Below, in pieces: positions 7,833-18,093 of a stretch of DNA of 64,000 bases. Both the position numbers and the translations under genes were made by a program. How positions within the stretch are numbered: the first letter of the stretch is position 1; each line of letters opens with the position of its first letter. Origin of the DNA: Parasedimentitalea marina (lineage in GTDB: Bacteria > Pseudomonadota > Alphaproteobacteria > Rhodobacterales > Rhodobacteraceae); contig NZ_CP033219.1 in assembly GCF_004006175.1 (NCBI RefSeq), forward strand, positions 2,976,001 to 3,040,000, in the 5' to 3' direction. Below the pieces are notes generated by a model that saw only the letters and a list, made by a program, of their open reading frames with translations, had not been told where the DNA came from and did no database searches.

Positions 7833-8380
7833 GCGTTTTTGGGTCCGATGCTGGATTCGGCCAGGATAATGGCCTCCGAGCGAGCCTTGAAGCCAACGCC
7901 CTTGGTTTGGGCGCCCCACTTACGCCCGAGCGCGACAAGATGCAAGGCCGCCGCAGCCGCGCCGCCGCCCTTATTCATCGCGCCTGGATCAGCACGCACC
8001 TGGGCCTGCTCAACGTTCTCGACCGTCAAGATACCATTGCCGATACACAGCCCCTGCAATCCCATCAGCTGCAACGCGCGACTGCTGTCGTTGCATACCG
8101 TGTCGTAATGAGTGGTCTCCCCCCGGATGACACAGCCCAGCGCCACGTAACCATCGAAATTTGAGGTGTTTTCAGCGATAGCAATTGCAGTCGGCACCTC
8201 TAGTGCACCGGGCACCTCGACCAGAGAATAGCTGCCACCAACCGCTTCGATCTCGGCGATGGCACCGGCGACCTGATCGTCGGCGATCTCTTTGTAGTAG
8301 GGTGCCACCACGATCAGCAGCTTCACCGGCTTGGAAAATTCAGGGCGCGGCAGGGTGTAATGGGTTACGGTAGCAGCCAT
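7829..8380 (-). CDS. ribH: 6,7-dimethyl-8-ribityllumazine synthase
   Basis: A 183-residue lumazine synthase that condenses 3,4-dihydroxy-2-butanone-4-phosphate with the ribitylaminopyrimidine. Motifs: VVAPYYKEIADD, VEVPGALEVPTAI, YVALGCVIRGETTHYDTV (with the catalytic His) and NGILTVENVEQAQVRAD. Slightly longer than the family norm because of a short C-terminal extension. It lies one base after the ribB stop and overlaps nusB by four bases, indicating a single operon. Confidence 0.96.
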   Translation of the reverse strand: MAATVTHYTLPRPEFSKPVKLLIVVAPYYKEIADDQVAGAIAEIEAVGGSYSLVEVPGALEVPTAIAIAENTSNFDGYVALGCVIRGETTHYDTVCNDSSRALQLMGLQGLCIGNGILTVENVEQAQVRADPGAMNKGGGAAAAALHLVALGRKWGAQTKGVGFKARSEAIILAESSIGPKNA

Positions 8381-8381
8381 A

Positions 8382-9503
8382 TCAAACCTCGGACAAAATG
8401 GGGCGTGTGCCGGTTATGGTCAGCCCATAGGCATCCAACCCCACATAACGCGTTTCAGGAGAATCGGTCAGCAACACCAGTTCATTTACCCCGAGCTTGG
8501 ACAGGATCTGTGCCCCCAGACCGGTTTGCTTGATCGTGCGCGGACCCTCGTCTTCGGCCGCATAGAGCGCATTGCGCGGTTGACGGAACAGGCAGACCAC
8601 GCCGCGGCCCTCATCCGCAATCAACTGCATCGCACGCGGCAGCTCGCTGGGAGGCTTGGGGCCCAGCCCCAGAATATCCGAGGCCTCATGAACCGCATGG
8701 GTGCGGCACAGGACTGGTTCTGCGGTGGTGATATCGCCTTTGATCAGCACCACGTGTTCAATCCCGTGGGTCTGATCGGTGAAAAGGCGCATGTCCCATT
8801 CGCCACCAAATTCCGAATTGACTGTTTTTTTCGAGGTTTCCACCACCAGATTGTCATTGCGCGAGCGGTAGGCGATCAAATCCGAAATTGCACCAATCTT
8901 GAGCCCGTGTTTCTTGGAATAGATCAGCAACTCGGGCAGGTGCGCCATGGTGCCGTCGTCGTTCATGATTTCGCAGATCACCGAGGATGGGTAACACCCA
9001 GCCAGCCGGGCAATGTCACAGCCGGCCTCGGTATGGCCAGCCCGTACCAGCACCCCCCCGTTGCGCGCCCGCAAGGGGAACAGATGCCCCGGCGTGGCAA
9101 TATCAGCCGCCCCCAGATCGGGGTTGATGGCTGTGGCCACGGTCAGGGCGCGATCCGCCGCTGAGATACCTGTGGTGACGCCTTCGCGCGCCTCGATTGA
9201 TACGGTAAACGCGGTTTCATGGCGCGAGGAATTATGCATTGCCATCATAGGCAGGCCCAGTTCGTCAATGCGGTCCGATGGCAGGGTCAGACAGATCAGC
9301 CCACGTCCATGGCTGGCCATAAAGTTGATCGCCTTGGCATCGGCAAATTCAGCCGGAATAATCAGATCGCCTTCGTTCTCGCGGTCCTCGTGATCGACCA
9401 AAATGAACATGCGCCCCTGGCGGGCCTCTTCGATGATCTCTTCGATCGGGCTGATTGCGTCACGCAGGTCGGTTTCTACCGGTCCGGGGGTTTCATAGCT
9501 CAT
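8382..9503 (-). CDS. ribB: 3,4-dihydroxy-2-butanone-4-phosphate synthase, RibBX type
   Basis: A 373-residue two-domain protein from ATG 9503. The N-terminal domain (residues 15-210) is a complete DHBP synthase: [45 protein letters not shown] and [10 protein letters not shown]. The C-terminal domain looks like GTP cyclohydrolase II but the zinc-binding Cys cluster (HSECLTGD...RCDCG in RibA) is absent; in its place is [17 protein letters not shown]. This matches the RibBX variant described for Proteobacteria, in which the second domain has no GTP cyclohydrolase II activity. A separate RibA would then be needed elsewhere. Convincing upstream riboswitch features were not found. Confidence 0.92.
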   Translation of the reverse strand: MSYETPGPVETDLRDAISPIEEIIEEARQGRMFILVDHEDRENEGDLIIPAEFADAKAINFMASHGRGLICLTLPSDRIDELGLPMMAMHNSSRHETAFTVSIEAREGVTTGISAADRALTVATAINPDLGAADIATPGHLFPLRARNGGVLVRAGHTEAGCDIARLAGCYPSSVICEIMNDDGTMAHLPELLIYSKKHGLKIGAISDLIAYRSRNDNLVVETSKKTVNSEFGGEWDMRLFTDQTHGIEHVVLIKGDITTAEPVLCRTHAVHEASDILGLGPKPPSELPRAMQLIADEGRGVVCLFRQPRNALYAAEDEGPRTIKQTGLGAQILSKLGVNELVLLTDSPETRYVGLDAYGLTITGTRPILSEV

Positions 9504-10198
9504 AAAGGTCGGCCTTTCGATACGCACGAGTCTGGGACACTCGATTACATTGCCAAATAGACCACATGAGACCTGATTGCCAGTCCTGCAGGCGGCAGGC
9601 AATCGTTTGAATACGTCGGAAACGGCCCTGCCCGCGGCACTGGCACAGACGCTGGCACTGGCACTGGCATATGCGCAGGCAAAGACCCAGCCAGAGCCCC
9701 TGCCCTGCCTGTTCATCCCTATCGGATATAGATCAGTTCCGGTGCTAAAGATGGCGACGTCGCCACAGCGGAAGCGGACAGGGATTTTACCCCTGTGCGT
9801 GAACCTGTTCAGATGCGCCCTGGCGTAACCCAAGACCCTGTTTCCTGTGCCGGGGGTGATAGTCCCGGCGGCAATCGCGATTGGTGGGGATTGTGGTGCA
9901 GAGGGATTAATCCTGCCTCACCTGGGCGCACGCAGAGGCAGCAACAACAGGCGCTTTTGCAAAACCGGGAGGGCGGCGGTTGCACCGTTGAATCCGTACT
10001 TTGGGCTCGCAATACACCAGTCCACAGGGTGAAAACGCAGCCCTTACTGCGCCTCGCCCGAATGCCTGCACAGCGAACACCATCCCCGTGTGCCGCAAGC
10101 ACTCAAATAGCTGCTTGCGTTGCTTGGTGTCCCTCGTAAAGATCGCCACCGAAAGACGCCCGCTAAATACAGCACATCGAAGGTAAGGAAATAAGATC
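9504..10198. other. Gene-free stretch upstream of ribB and the PLP-enzyme relic
   Basis: About 695 bases. It contains short GGCACT repeats (about 9636-9668) and stable GC stems such as CAGGGATTTTACCCCTG around 9778-9794. The ribB promoter must lie here on the minus strand and the promoter for the gene at 10199 on the plus strand. I looked for an FMN riboswitch and could not support one. No ORF with family resemblance was found. Confidence 0.5.
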
Positions 10199-11359
10199 AT
10201 GTCTGATCAGAGCAATCGCAAGCAGTCCATTGTCACCCGCGTTGCGCAGGCGTTGCACTTTGTGGAAGCAGACACTGGCGCGGTGGTGCCTTCGATCCAA
10301 CCGGCGGCGACCTATGCGCGCGATGAAAATTACGAGGTGCGTAAGCCCTATTGGTATCGCCGCGATGGCAGCCAAACAACGGCACATGCCGAAGCCATCA
10401 TCGCCGAGCTTGAGAATGCACAGGAATCATTGCTGTTCTCCTCGGGCATGTCAGCCTGCACGGCGGTGATTGAACACCTGCCGACCGGCGCGCATGTCGT
10501 TGTCCCCAAGGTGATGTACCACGGTGTCTTGCAGCAAATTCAAAAGTACGAAGAAAACAAACGTATCATTGTGAGCTACTACACCGCTGGTAATCTGGAA
10601 GAGATGGCTGCTGCGGTTCGAAAAGGGGAAACCCAGCTTGTTTGGGTGGAAACACCAAACAACCCGAATTGGGAGGTGACCGACATCGCGGCGGCCTCGG
10701 ACATTGCCCAGGACGCAGGTGCAAAACTGATTGCCGACTGCACAGGCACGCCGCCCACAATGACGCGTGCCCTTGATCTGGGGGCAGACTTCTCGTTTCA
10801 CTCGGCCACCAAATATCTCAACGGGCATTCAGACATAACCGCAGGTGTTTTATCGGTCAAAGAGGTCGGGCAGTTTTGGGAAGACATCTTTTGGGTGCGC
10901 AAGCTCCAGGGGACCGTCCTGCATTCCCAAGACGCATGGTTGCTGATCCGTGGCATGCGCACGCTTTTCCTGCGTGTCGAGAGGTCCTGCAAAAATGCGA
11001 TGGCAATCGCGACGCATTTTGATGGCCATCCTCACATTGAAACCGTGCTGTATCCGGGTCTTGCCTCGGATCCTGGCCACGAGGTTGCCAAACGCCAGAC
11101 CGACGGACAATTCGGCGGCATGATGTCGATCATCATCAAAGGGACCGAGAAAAATGCCATCGACGTGACACGTTTTTGCGAGTTGTTTTATCCGGCAACA
11201 TCACTTGGCGGTGTCGAAAGCCTTGTCGAGCACCGTAAAACCGTGTCCGGTTAAGGGTTCCCTGTGCATCCGCAATTGTTGCGCCTGTCCATTGGGATCG
11301 AAGACGCTGACGATCTTATCTATGATTTGGAACAGGCGCTGGCACGGGCCTTTGCCTAA
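10199..11359 (+). pseudogene. Cystathionine gamma-synthase/beta-lyase family PLP enzyme, cut by an in-frame TAA
   Basis: The frame opens at ATG 10199 and reads a normal trans-sulfuration PLP enzyme: YRRDGSQTTAHAEAIIAELE, SSGMSAC, WVETPNNPNWEV, IADCTGTPPT and HSATKYLNGHSD with the PLP lysine. It stops at TAA 11252-11254 after VEHRKTVSG. The same frame then continues for 34 codons with the family's expected C-terminus (HPQLLRLSIGIEDADDLIYD...ALARAFA) to TAA 11357-11359. A single nonsense change probably removed the last 35 residues. The family usually needs this segment, so activity is doubtful. It stands alone on the plus strand between ribB and ribE. Confidence 0.8.
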
Positions 11360-11378
11360 GATCGCGTTATGAGAAATG

Positions 11379-11413
11379 CCCAATTTATATGCCGCAGCCG
11401 CATATAAATTGGG
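11379..11413. terminator. 14-bp perfect inverted repeat between convergent genes
   Basis: Arms CCCAATTTATATGC (11379-11392) and GCATATAAATTGGG (11400-11413) flank a 7-base loop. It lies between the PLP-enzyme relic and the convergent gene at 11442. The A/T-rich stem with GGG ends could work as a bidirectional terminator; a protein-binding dyad is the alternative. Confidence 0.55.
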
Positions 11414-11441
11414 CGGACCCGACAGGGTCAAAAACAGCGGC

Positions 11442-11660
11442 CTACTGCCCTTCGGCAATCATCATCCGGATTTTGGTCGCCTTTTCAAAATGATCCAGCG
11501 CATGGGTTTGAATCCACCATGTGGCGGCCTCCATCAGCAACGCAGGATCGTCGTTTTTGTTGGCAAAGAACGCGTAGAACGACAGGCCGACGCCCTCGCC
11601 CTTTTGGCTGATCTTCTTGTCACAAACCGCGATGGCTTTAGCCCGCAGGCTCGCCCTCAC
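11442..11660 (-). CDS. Small conserved hypothetical protein downstream of ribE
   Basis: A 72-residue protein (KAIAVCDKKISQKGEGVGL, then WWIQTHALDHFEKATKI) with no recognised domain. The start overlaps the ribE stop by four bases (ATGA), so it is translated with riboflavin synthase. A role with flavin metabolism is suggested only by this coupling. Confidence 0.65.
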   Translation of the reverse strand: MRASLRAKAIAVCDKKISQKGEGVGLSFYAFFANKNDDPALLMEAATWWIQTHALDHFEKATKIRMMIAEGQ

Positions 11661-12250
11661 TGAAATTCACCCAACCGCGCCACGTAGCGGGCCAGCGTGT
11701 CGATTTCCAGGTTGATCTGGTCGCCCAGTTTGACGTCACCCCAAGTGGTCACCTCTTTGGTGTGCGGGATGAAATTGATGTCGAAATCACAGCCGCGCAC
11801 ATCATTCACCGTCAGCGACGTCCCGTTCAGCGCCACCGAGCCCTTGGGCGCGATGAACTTGGCCAAAGCTTCGGGCGCACGCAGGGTGACGCAGGTGCTG
11901 TCGCCGGTTTCAACCATCTCAACCACCTCGGCAACACCATCCACATGGCCCGACACGATATGGCCACCCAGCTCGTCACCGACTTTCAGGGCGCGTTCCA
12001 GATTGACCCGCTTGCCGTCGTGCCATCCATTGCGGCCGATATTGGTCTTGGAGATGGTTTCAGCCGAGATCTGGACGTCGTACCAGTCGTCCCCCAGCGC
12101 GATCACTGTCAGGCAGACCCCATCGCTGGCAATCGAGGCACCGATATCGATGCCTGTGGTGTCATAGCTGGTCTGGATACGAGCGCGCAGGTCGCCGTCT
12201 TGCTGCAGCTCGGTCACTGTGCCGACATCGGTGATGATACCTGTGAACAT
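11657..12250 (-). CDS. ribE: Riboflavin synthase, alpha chain
   Basis: A 197-residue protein made of two lumazine-binding repeats. It begins with the family's invariant MFTGIITDVGTV; the first barrel has GASIASDGVCLTV and the second has ALNGTSLTVNDV, with linking segments LERALKVGDELGGHIVSGHVDGV. It dismutates two lumazine molecules to riboflavin. Start ATG 12250 is chosen because MFTGI is the conserved N-terminus; the frame runs on to 12340. It is separated from ribD by the capsule genes. Confidence 0.95.
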   Translation of the reverse strand: MFTGIITDVGTVTELQQDGDLRARIQTSYDTTGIDIGASIASDGVCLTVIALGDDWYDVQISAETISKTNIGRNGWHDGKRVNLERALKVGDELGGHIVSGHVDGVAEVVEMVETGDSTCVTLRAPEALAKFIAPKGSVALNGTSLTVNDVRGCDFDINFIPHTKEVTTWGDVKLGDQINLEIDTLARYVARLGEFQ

Positions 12251-12408
12251 AACGCGCCCCTTGTTGGCCTGAAAACTGTTGTAAAACTGGTAGCCAGTGC
12301 ACCCAATATGCACAAGCCCAGAACCGCTGGACCTTGCCAAATGCCATGGGCTGGACTTAGTTTCGCCGCAGTAAAGCGTTATCGAAAACGTTACTCCATC
12401 TGGTTAGT

Positions 12409-13713
12409 ATGAGCCCCGAAATGAAGATTGAAGCTAACACAAAACGCGTATTTCTGTTCCTTCAGGGACCCCATGGACCGTTTTTCAACGCGCTGGGCAA
12501 AATGCTGCGCGCGGCCGGATGTGATGTCTGGCGGGTGGGCTTCAATGCGGGCGATCATGCGTTCTGGTTCAATCCGGCCAGCTATATCCCCTATCAAGGC
12601 AACGCGGAAGACTGGCCCAAAACCGTTGAAGCCCTGTTCGACAGCCATCAGGTCACCGATATTGTGCTCTATGGTGACACCCGACCGATCCACGCTTTGG
12701 CTGTGGCCGAGGCCAAGACCCGCGGCATCCGCGTGCATGTCTTTGAGGAAGGCTATATGCGGCCCTATTGGGTGACCTATGAACGCGGCGGCTCAAACGG
12801 CAACTCCAAGCTGATGGAGATGACAATCCCGGATATGCAAAAGGCGCTGGAGCTGTCCGATATGGAGGCGCCACTGCCACCGTCCCATTGGGGCGATATG
12901 CGCCAGCATATATTCTACGGGGCCCTGTATCATTGGTTTGTGATGTTCCGGAACCGCAAATACAAAGGCTTCAAACCGCATCGGTCAATTTCGGTCACCA
13001 AAGAATTCCAGCTTTATCTGAAACGGTTGCTGCTGATGCCCGGACTGGCGGTGCAGCGCAGACTTGCAACCCTGCGTATTCGCAATGGGGGCTTTCCCTA
13101 TCATCTGGCCTTGCTGCAGCTGGAGCATGACAGTTCGTTCCAGCAACACTCGCCGTTTTCCACCATGACCGACTTTCTGTCCGTGATCGTCGAAGGGTTT
13201 GCCAGGGGGGCGCCGCGGCACCATCATCTGGTGGTCAAGGCCCATCCCCTGGAAGATGGCCGGGTGCCGATCCGGCGTGAGGTCAAGCGGCTGGCCCGGG
13301 AACATGGCATTTCGGATCGGGTGCATTATGTGCGCGGCGGCAAACTGGCGCAGTTGTTGAACGAGGCCCGCACCGCGGTGACCGTCAATTCTACTGCCGG
13401 GCAACAGGTATTGTGGCGTGGCATTCCCCTGAAGGTGTTTGGCCATGCGGTTTATGCCAAACCAGAATTCGTCTCGACGCAACCCCTGACCGAATTCTTT
13501 GCCACGGCCTCGCGACCTGACAACCGGGCCTACAAAGATTATCGCCGCTATCTGTTGGAAACATCACAGCTGCCCGGCGGGTTTTATTCGCGCAAAGGTC
13601 GGCGTCAGCTGTTGCGGCAAGTGGTCGACATGATGCTGTCGCGGGATGACCCCTATGACGCACTGAAATCCGGCACAGCGGCCCCACGGCAACAGTTGCG
13701 CGTCGTGAACTAG
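12409..13713 (+). CDS. kpsS: Capsule polysaccharide protein KpsS (beta-Kdo transferase type)
   Basis: A 434-residue cytoplasmic protein of the KpsS/LipB capsule family: FLFLQGPHGPFFNALGKML, YGDTRPIHALAVAEA, VHVFEEGYMRPYWVT near residue 115, and the C-terminal HHHLVVKAHPLEDG and VNSTAGQQVLWRGIPLKVFG. In group 2 capsule systems KpsS adds the first Kdo to the lipid primer that KpsC then extends. ATG 12421 is a possible alternative start. It faces away from ribE, which is on the other strand. Confidence 0.88.
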   Translation: MSPEMKIEANTKRVFLFLQGPHGPFFNALGKMLRAAGCDVWRVGFNAGDHAFWFNPASYIPYQGNAEDWPKTVEALFDSHQVTDIVLYGDTRPIHALAVAEAKTRGIRVHVFEEGYMRPYWVTYERGGSNGNSKLMEMTIPDMQKALELSDMEAPLPPSHWGDMRQHIFYGALYHWFVMFRNRKYKGFKPHRSISVTKEFQLYLKRLLLMPGLAVQRRLATLRIRNGGFPYHLALLQLEHDSSFQQHSPFSTMTDFLSVIVEGFARGAPRHHHLVVKAHPLEDGRVPIRREVKRLAREHGISDRVHYVRGGKLAQLLNEARTAVTVNSTAGQQVLWRGIPLKVFGHAVYAKPEFVSTQPLTEFFATASRPDNRAYKDYRRYLLETSQLPGGFYSRKGRRQLLRQVVDMMLSRDDPYDALKSGTAAPRQQLRVVN

Positions 13714-13810
13714 GCCAACCCTGTTGCAGCACTGGATTTTTGTTCCGCTTTCCGATAGTTTGGCAAAAAAAGACTGAGGCAGAACAATAATAGGTCGAGG
13801 AGACCGAGCA

Positions 13811-14944
13811 GTGAATTCCGTTCCCTTTCGGTGGGCACGCCCCATCGCTATGCTGGCTGCGCTCGCGCTTGCGGCCTCATGTGGCTTGCCTCAAGTGGGG
13901 CCTAACAAACGTCAGATTTTTGCTGGATCGGTCCAGAAAGAAGGTGACTCCTTTATCGTGTCGGTGAACGACCGGGTCACCCGCGCCACTGCGGTGGTGC
14001 CGGCACTTGGCTTTTCCAGCGCCTTTCAATCGGCGGGCCAGCTGACATCAGACACCATTCGCCCCGGCGACGTGTTGGGCCTGACCATTTGGGAAAACGT
14101 CGACGATGGCTTGCTGGCAGGCGAGGCTGCCAATTCGACCATCCTGGAAGAAGTTCAGGTCGACAGCGCCGGTTTCATCTTTGTGCCCTATGCGGGCCGG
14201 GTGCGGGCCTCGGGCAATACGCCGGATCAGTTGCGCAAGACCATCACTGCCAAACTGGAAGACCAGACCCCCGATCCACAGGTGCAGGTGCGCCGACTGG
14301 CCGGTGACGGGTCCACTGTCAGCTTGATTGGCGCAATTGGGGCGCAGGGCGTTTATCCAATCCAGCGTCCGACCCGTACATTGGCAACCATGCTGGCGCA
14401 GGCCGGTGGGGTGACGATCCAGTCAGAAATTGCCCAGGTCACCGTGATCCGTGGCAATGAACAGGGCAAGATCTGGTTCCAGGACCTGTATGATCACCCG
14501 GAACTGGACATCGCCCTACGTGGCGGCGACCGGATTCTGGTCGAGGAAGACAGCCGCTCGTTTACCGCGCTGGGGGCCACCAGCACCCAGGCCCGCGTCC
14601 GTTTTGAAAGCCAGGATCTGTCGGCGCTTGAAGCCATCGCCCAGGTGGGCGGTCTGATTTCAACCTCCTCGGATCCCACTGGCGTCTTCATTTTGCGCAA
14701 CGAACCGGCAGAAATCGCCGGTCAGGTGTTGGGCCGGGATGATCTGGTAGGCGCGCAGCGCTTGGTCTATGTGCTGAACCTGACCCAACCCAACGGGTTA
14801 TTCATTGCGCGCGATTTTGTCATCCGCGATGATGACACGCTTTATGTGACCGAGGCCCCTTATGCCCAGTGGACCAAGACCATTTCGCTGCTGGCAAGCC
14901 CGCTGACACCACTGGCGAATGTCAGCACTCTGGTTGGTGGCTGA
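13811..14944 (+). CDS. Polysaccharide export outer-membrane lipoprotein (Wza/KpsD type)
   Basis: A 377-residue lipoprotein starting at GTG 13811 with GAGGAGACC upstream. The signal peptide ends in a lipobox (LALAASC). A Poly_export domain follows (IRPGDVLGLTIWENV, VDSAGFIFVPYAGRV), then SLBB repeats (VSLIGAIGAQGVYPI, TLATMLAQAGG; later LSALEAIAQVGGL). Such proteins form the outer-membrane channel for capsule. It sits between kpsS and kpsC on the same strand, six bases before kpsC. Confidence 0.88.
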   Translation: MNSVPFRWARPIAMLAALALAASCGLPQVGPNKRQIFAGSVQKEGDSFIVSVNDRVTRATAVVPALGFSSAFQSAGQLTSDTIRPGDVLGLTIWENVDDGLLAGEAANSTILEEVQVDSAGFIFVPYAGRVRASGNTPDQLRKTITAKLEDQTPDPQVQVRRLAGDGSTVSLIGAIGAQGVYPIQRPTRTLATMLAQAGGVTIQSEIAQVTVIRGNEQGKIWFQDLYDHPELDIALRGGDRILVEEDSRSFTALGATSTQARVRFESQDLSALEAIAQVGGLISTSSDPTGVFILRNEPAEIAGQVLGRDDLVGAQRLVYVLNLTQPNGLFIARDFVIRDDDTLYVTEAPYAQWTKTISLLASPLTPLANVSTLVGG

Positions 14945-14950
14945 CCTAAG

Positions 14951-16963
14951 ATGACCAGCTTTGATGACAGGCACGCGGCCGGGAGCACTCGCTCCCGGCT
15001 GTTTGTTTATAACGGTGGCTTTGTCACCCAGAAACGCCTGCGTCGCATTCTGCATCTGGCCGGGTATGATATCCGTCTGGGCCTGCCCGGGCCGCAGGAT
15101 CTGGTTGGCATCTGGGGCAACTCACCCACCGCCCATCGGGGCCGCCGCGTTGCCGAGTCCCGTGACGTTGGCCTGCTGCGGGTCGAGGATGCGTTTTTGC
15201 GCTCGATCCATCCGGGACGCGCGGGCGAGCCGCCGGTGGGATTGCAGCTGGATCGCTCGGGCGTGCATTTCGATCCGGCCAGCCGGTCCGATCTGGAGCA
15301 AATGCTGGCAACTGCACCTCTGGATGACAGCGCCCTGATGCGGCGCGCCCGCGATGCGGTGTCGCGACTGACCGAAGTGCAGCTGAGCAAATACAACGCC
15401 TTCGACCTTTTTGCCCCGGTCCCCAAACCCGGCTATGTGCTGGTGGTGGATCAGGCCCGGGGCGATGCCTCGGTGGTGGCCAGCGGTGCAGACCGGGCCC
15501 GGTTCCTGGAGATGCTGGTCTTTGCGCAAGAGGAAAACCCCGGCGCGCGTATCGTTATCAAAACCCACCCGGAAACATCGCAGGGCTATCGTCCCGGCCA
15601 TTACGGCCCTGAGGATGCCAATGATCGCATCACCTTGCTGGGCGACGCCGTGTCCCCGTGGGAGCTGCTGGACGGCGCTGTAGGCGTCTATACCGTGTCC
15701 TCGCAGATGGGGTTCGAGGCCATATTGGCGGGCCATAAGCCGCGCATCTTTGGCCAGCCCTTCTATGCCGGCTGGGGGTTGACCCAGGATGAATTCCCGC
15801 TGGCCCGACGCCAGCGTCAGCTGACGCGGCAGCAGCTATGTGCCGCGACCATGTTCCTCTATCCGACCTGGTACGACCCGTTTCGCGATCAATTGTGCGA
15901 GCTGGAAACCGTGCTCGACAACCTTGAAACACAGGTCCACGCCTGGCGTCAGGACCGACATGGCTGGGCCGCGTCGGGGATGCGCCTGTGGAAACGGCAC
16001 CCGCTGCAAAGGATGTTTGGTACTGAAAAGAAGGTGTTATTCACCGAGGATGCCGCCAAGGCGCAGGCCAGTGGCCGCAACTGGATGGTCTGGGCGGGCA
16101 AGGCTGGCGGCGACCATCAGGGTGCCACCCGGATCGAGGATGGCTTTCTGCGCTCGCGCGGGCTGGGCGCCGAATTGGTGCCGCCGCTGTCCCTGGTCAC
16201 CGACCGGAAGGGCATCTATTACGACCCGACCCAACCCAGCGACCTTGAAGACTTGATCGCGCTACGGGTGCGCCTGACCGAGACACAGGAACGGCGCGCC
16301 GAGGATCTGTTGCGCAGTCTGGTCCAGTCCAGCCTGTCGAAATACAACCTGGGTGGCGAGACCCCGGACCTGCCCGCTGGGCGCCGTATTCTGGTGCCCG
16401 GACAGGTCGAAGACGATGCCTCGATCCTGACAGGTGCCAGCAAGGTCAAGACCAACCTGGACCTGTTGCGCGCCACCCGGGCGGCCAATCCGGATGCGGT
16501 TATCATCTATAAACCCCACCCGGACGTTGAGGCCGGATTGCGCAGTGGTGAGATCGCCGCCGAAGGTTTGGCCGATGTGGTGGCCCATAACAGCGATCCC
16601 ATTGCGATGTTTGATCAGGTTGGAGAGCTCTGGACGATGACCTCGCTGATGGGGTTCGAGGCATTGTTGCGCGGTGTCCAGGTGACCACATTGGGCGCGC
16701 CGTTCTATTCCGGCTGGGGGCTGACGCGGGATCTGTCGGCCCAACCCAAGCGACGCCAGGCGCGGCCCAGTCTGCTGGGCTTGGTGCATGCCGCACTGAT
16801 CGATTACCCGCGCTATTGTGATCCGGTCACCGGGTTGCCCTGCCCCGTTGAGGTGGCCGTGCGCCGGTTGCAAAACGGCGAGATCCCGCATCCGGGAGTA
16901 GCCAACCGGGCACTGTCGAAATTGCAGGGGCTGTTGGCGACCTATGCGCATCTGTGGCGATAA
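14951..16963 (+). CDS. kpsC: Capsule polysaccharide protein KpsC (dual Kdo transferase type)
   Basis: A 670-residue protein with two homologous halves. Each half has the same landmarks: LLRVEDAFLRS / ATRIEDGFLRSRG, LSKYNAFD / LSKYNLGG, IVIKTHPE / IIYKPHPD, VYTVSSQMGFEAIL / LWTMTSLMGFEALL and FGQPFYAGWGL / LGAPFYSGWGL. In KpsC the halves are two beta-Kdo transferases that alternate in building the poly-Kdo linker. The gene follows the exporter gene directly, giving kpsS-export-kpsC as a compact unit; no ABC exporter genes (kpsMT) are in the window. Confidence 0.92.
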   Translation: MTSFDDRHAAGSTRSRLFVYNGGFVTQKRLRRILHLAGYDIRLGLPGPQDLVGIWGNSPTAHRGRRVAESRDVGLLRVEDAFLRSIHPGRAGEPPVGLQLDRSGVHFDPASRSDLEQMLATAPLDDSALMRRARDAVSRLTEVQLSKYNAFDLFAPVPKPGYVLVVDQARGDASVVASGADRARFLEMLVFAQEENPGARIVIKTHPETSQGYRPGHYGPEDANDRITLLGDAVSPWELLDGAVGVYTVSSQMGFEAILAGHKPRIFGQPFYAGWGLTQDEFPLARRQRQLTRQQLCAATMFLYPTWYDPFRDQLCELETVLDNLETQVHAWRQDRHGWAASGMRLWKRHPLQRMFGTEKKVLFTEDAAKAQASGRNWMVWAGKAGGDHQGATRIEDGFLRSRGLGAELVPPLSLVTDRKGIYYDPTQPSDLEDLIALRVRLTETQERRAEDLLRSLVQSSLSKYNLGGETPDLPAGRRILVPGQVEDDASILTGASKVKTNLDLLRATRAANPDAVIIYKPHPDVEAGLRSGEIAAEGLADVVAHNSDPIAMFDQVGELWTMTSLMGFEALLRGVQVTTLGAPFYSGWGLTRDLSAQPKRRQARPSLLGLVHAALIDYPRYCDPVTGLPCPVEVAVRRLQNGEIPHPGVANRALSKLQGLLATYAHLWR

Positions 16964-16992
16964 GCCCCATGACAAAAGAGCGGTCGCTCAGG

Positions 16993-18093
16993 TCAGCGCA
17001 GCGACCGTGTCCAGCGATGTTCAACGTCCTGACCCACCTGACGGGTTTCAATCAACTGATACCGCAGCGCTTGCTCTAACCGGGTCAAACCCAACGTCCC
17101 AATCATTGGCAGACCATCGGCCCCGATGCCCAGACCGGCAGTAAAGCCGATCAATTCATCCACCAGATCAGCGGCCAGCAGGGATGCCGCCAGCGCACCG
17201 CCGCCTTCGCAGAACACCCGTGTCAGCCCGGCACTGCCCAATTGCTGCAAAATATCGGCAGCGTCCACCTGGGTGCCACGCACCGCACAGGGCAAGAGCT
17301 TGGCACCCAGCCCCTCCCAGGCCTTCAGCCGCTCAATGTCGGCCCCTGGGCCATGACACAGCCAAAGCGGCACGTCCTTGGCGGTGCGGGCCAGCTGGCT
17401 GAGCAGCGGCAGATCCAGATGGCGCGAGATCACCACCCGCACCGGCTGTTGCGCAACCCCAAGATCACGCACCGTCAGCGACGGATCATCCGCCCGCGCT
17501 GTGCCTGCGCCGACCATCACCGCGTCATGGCGGGCCCGCATAGCATGCACCGACCGCCGCGCCTCGGGGCCGGTAATCCACTGGCTGTGGCCAGTGCTGG
17601 TGGCAATACGCCCGTCAAAGCTGCTGGCCAGTTTCAGCGTCACCAAGGGGCGACCCTGCTCTGTTCTCAGAAAAAATCCGGCGTGGTCTCGGGCTGCTTG
17701 TTCGGCCATCACGCCAGTTCTGACGTCAATTCCAGAGCGCCGCAACTGTTCGAACCCCTGGCCCGAGACCCTGGGATCGCTGTCCTCGATCGCCGCGACA
17801 ACACGGCTGATACCTGCTTCTATCAATGCCTGCGCACAGGGGGGCGTTTTGCCCTGATGTGAACAGGGTTCCAGCGTCACATAGGCCGTGGCCCCTTTGG
17901 CCTGCGCGCCAGCCTGGGCCAGCGCAACCGTTTCGGCATGCGGTCGCCCGCCCGGTTGGGTCCAGCCACGGCCGACAATCCGCCCGCCCTGAACCACCAC
18001 ACAACCCACCGCCGGGTTGGGCCAGCACAGCCCCATACCTCGCCGCCCCAGACTAAGCGCCAATGCCATAAACCGGGTGTCAGTATCGCTCAC
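16993..18093 (-). CDS. ribD: Bifunctional diaminohydroxyphosphoribosylaminopyrimidine deaminase/reductase
   Basis: A 366-residue two-domain enzyme. The N-terminal deaminase has the zinc motifs [11 protein letters not shown] and [14 protein letters not shown]; the C-terminal reductase has [32 protein letters not shown] and [15 protein letters not shown]. It performs the second and third steps of riboflavin synthesis. Start overlaps the nrdR stop by four bases, the standard nrdR-ribD coupling. Confidence 0.96.
   Translation of the reverse strand: MSDTDTRFMALALSLGRRGMGLCWPNPAVGCVVVQGGRIVGRGWTQPGGRPHAETVALAQAGAQAKGATAYVTLEPCSHQGKTPPCAQALIEAGISRVVAAIEDSDPRVSGQGFEQLRRSGIDVRTGVMAEQAARDHAGFFLRTEQGRPLVTLKLASSFDGRIATSTGHSQWITGPEARRSVHAMRARHDAVMVGAGTARADDPSLTVRDLGVAQQPVRVVISRHLDLPLLSQLARTAKDVPLWLCHGPGADIERLKAWEGLGAKLLPCAVRGTQVDAADILQQLGSAGLTRVFCEGGGALAASLLAADLVDELIGFTAGLGIGADGLPMIGTLGLTRLEQALRYQLIETRQVGQDVEHRWTRSLR

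Noticed and set aside
9504..10198. Possible FMN riboswitch upstream of ribB
   Set aside because: Fragments such as GGGGGTGATAGTCCC on the plus strand and AGGGGTAAAATCCCTG on the minus strand recall parts of the element, but the other conserved segments (GCCGAC, the AGTC-GGATG part and their order) could not be found on one strand.
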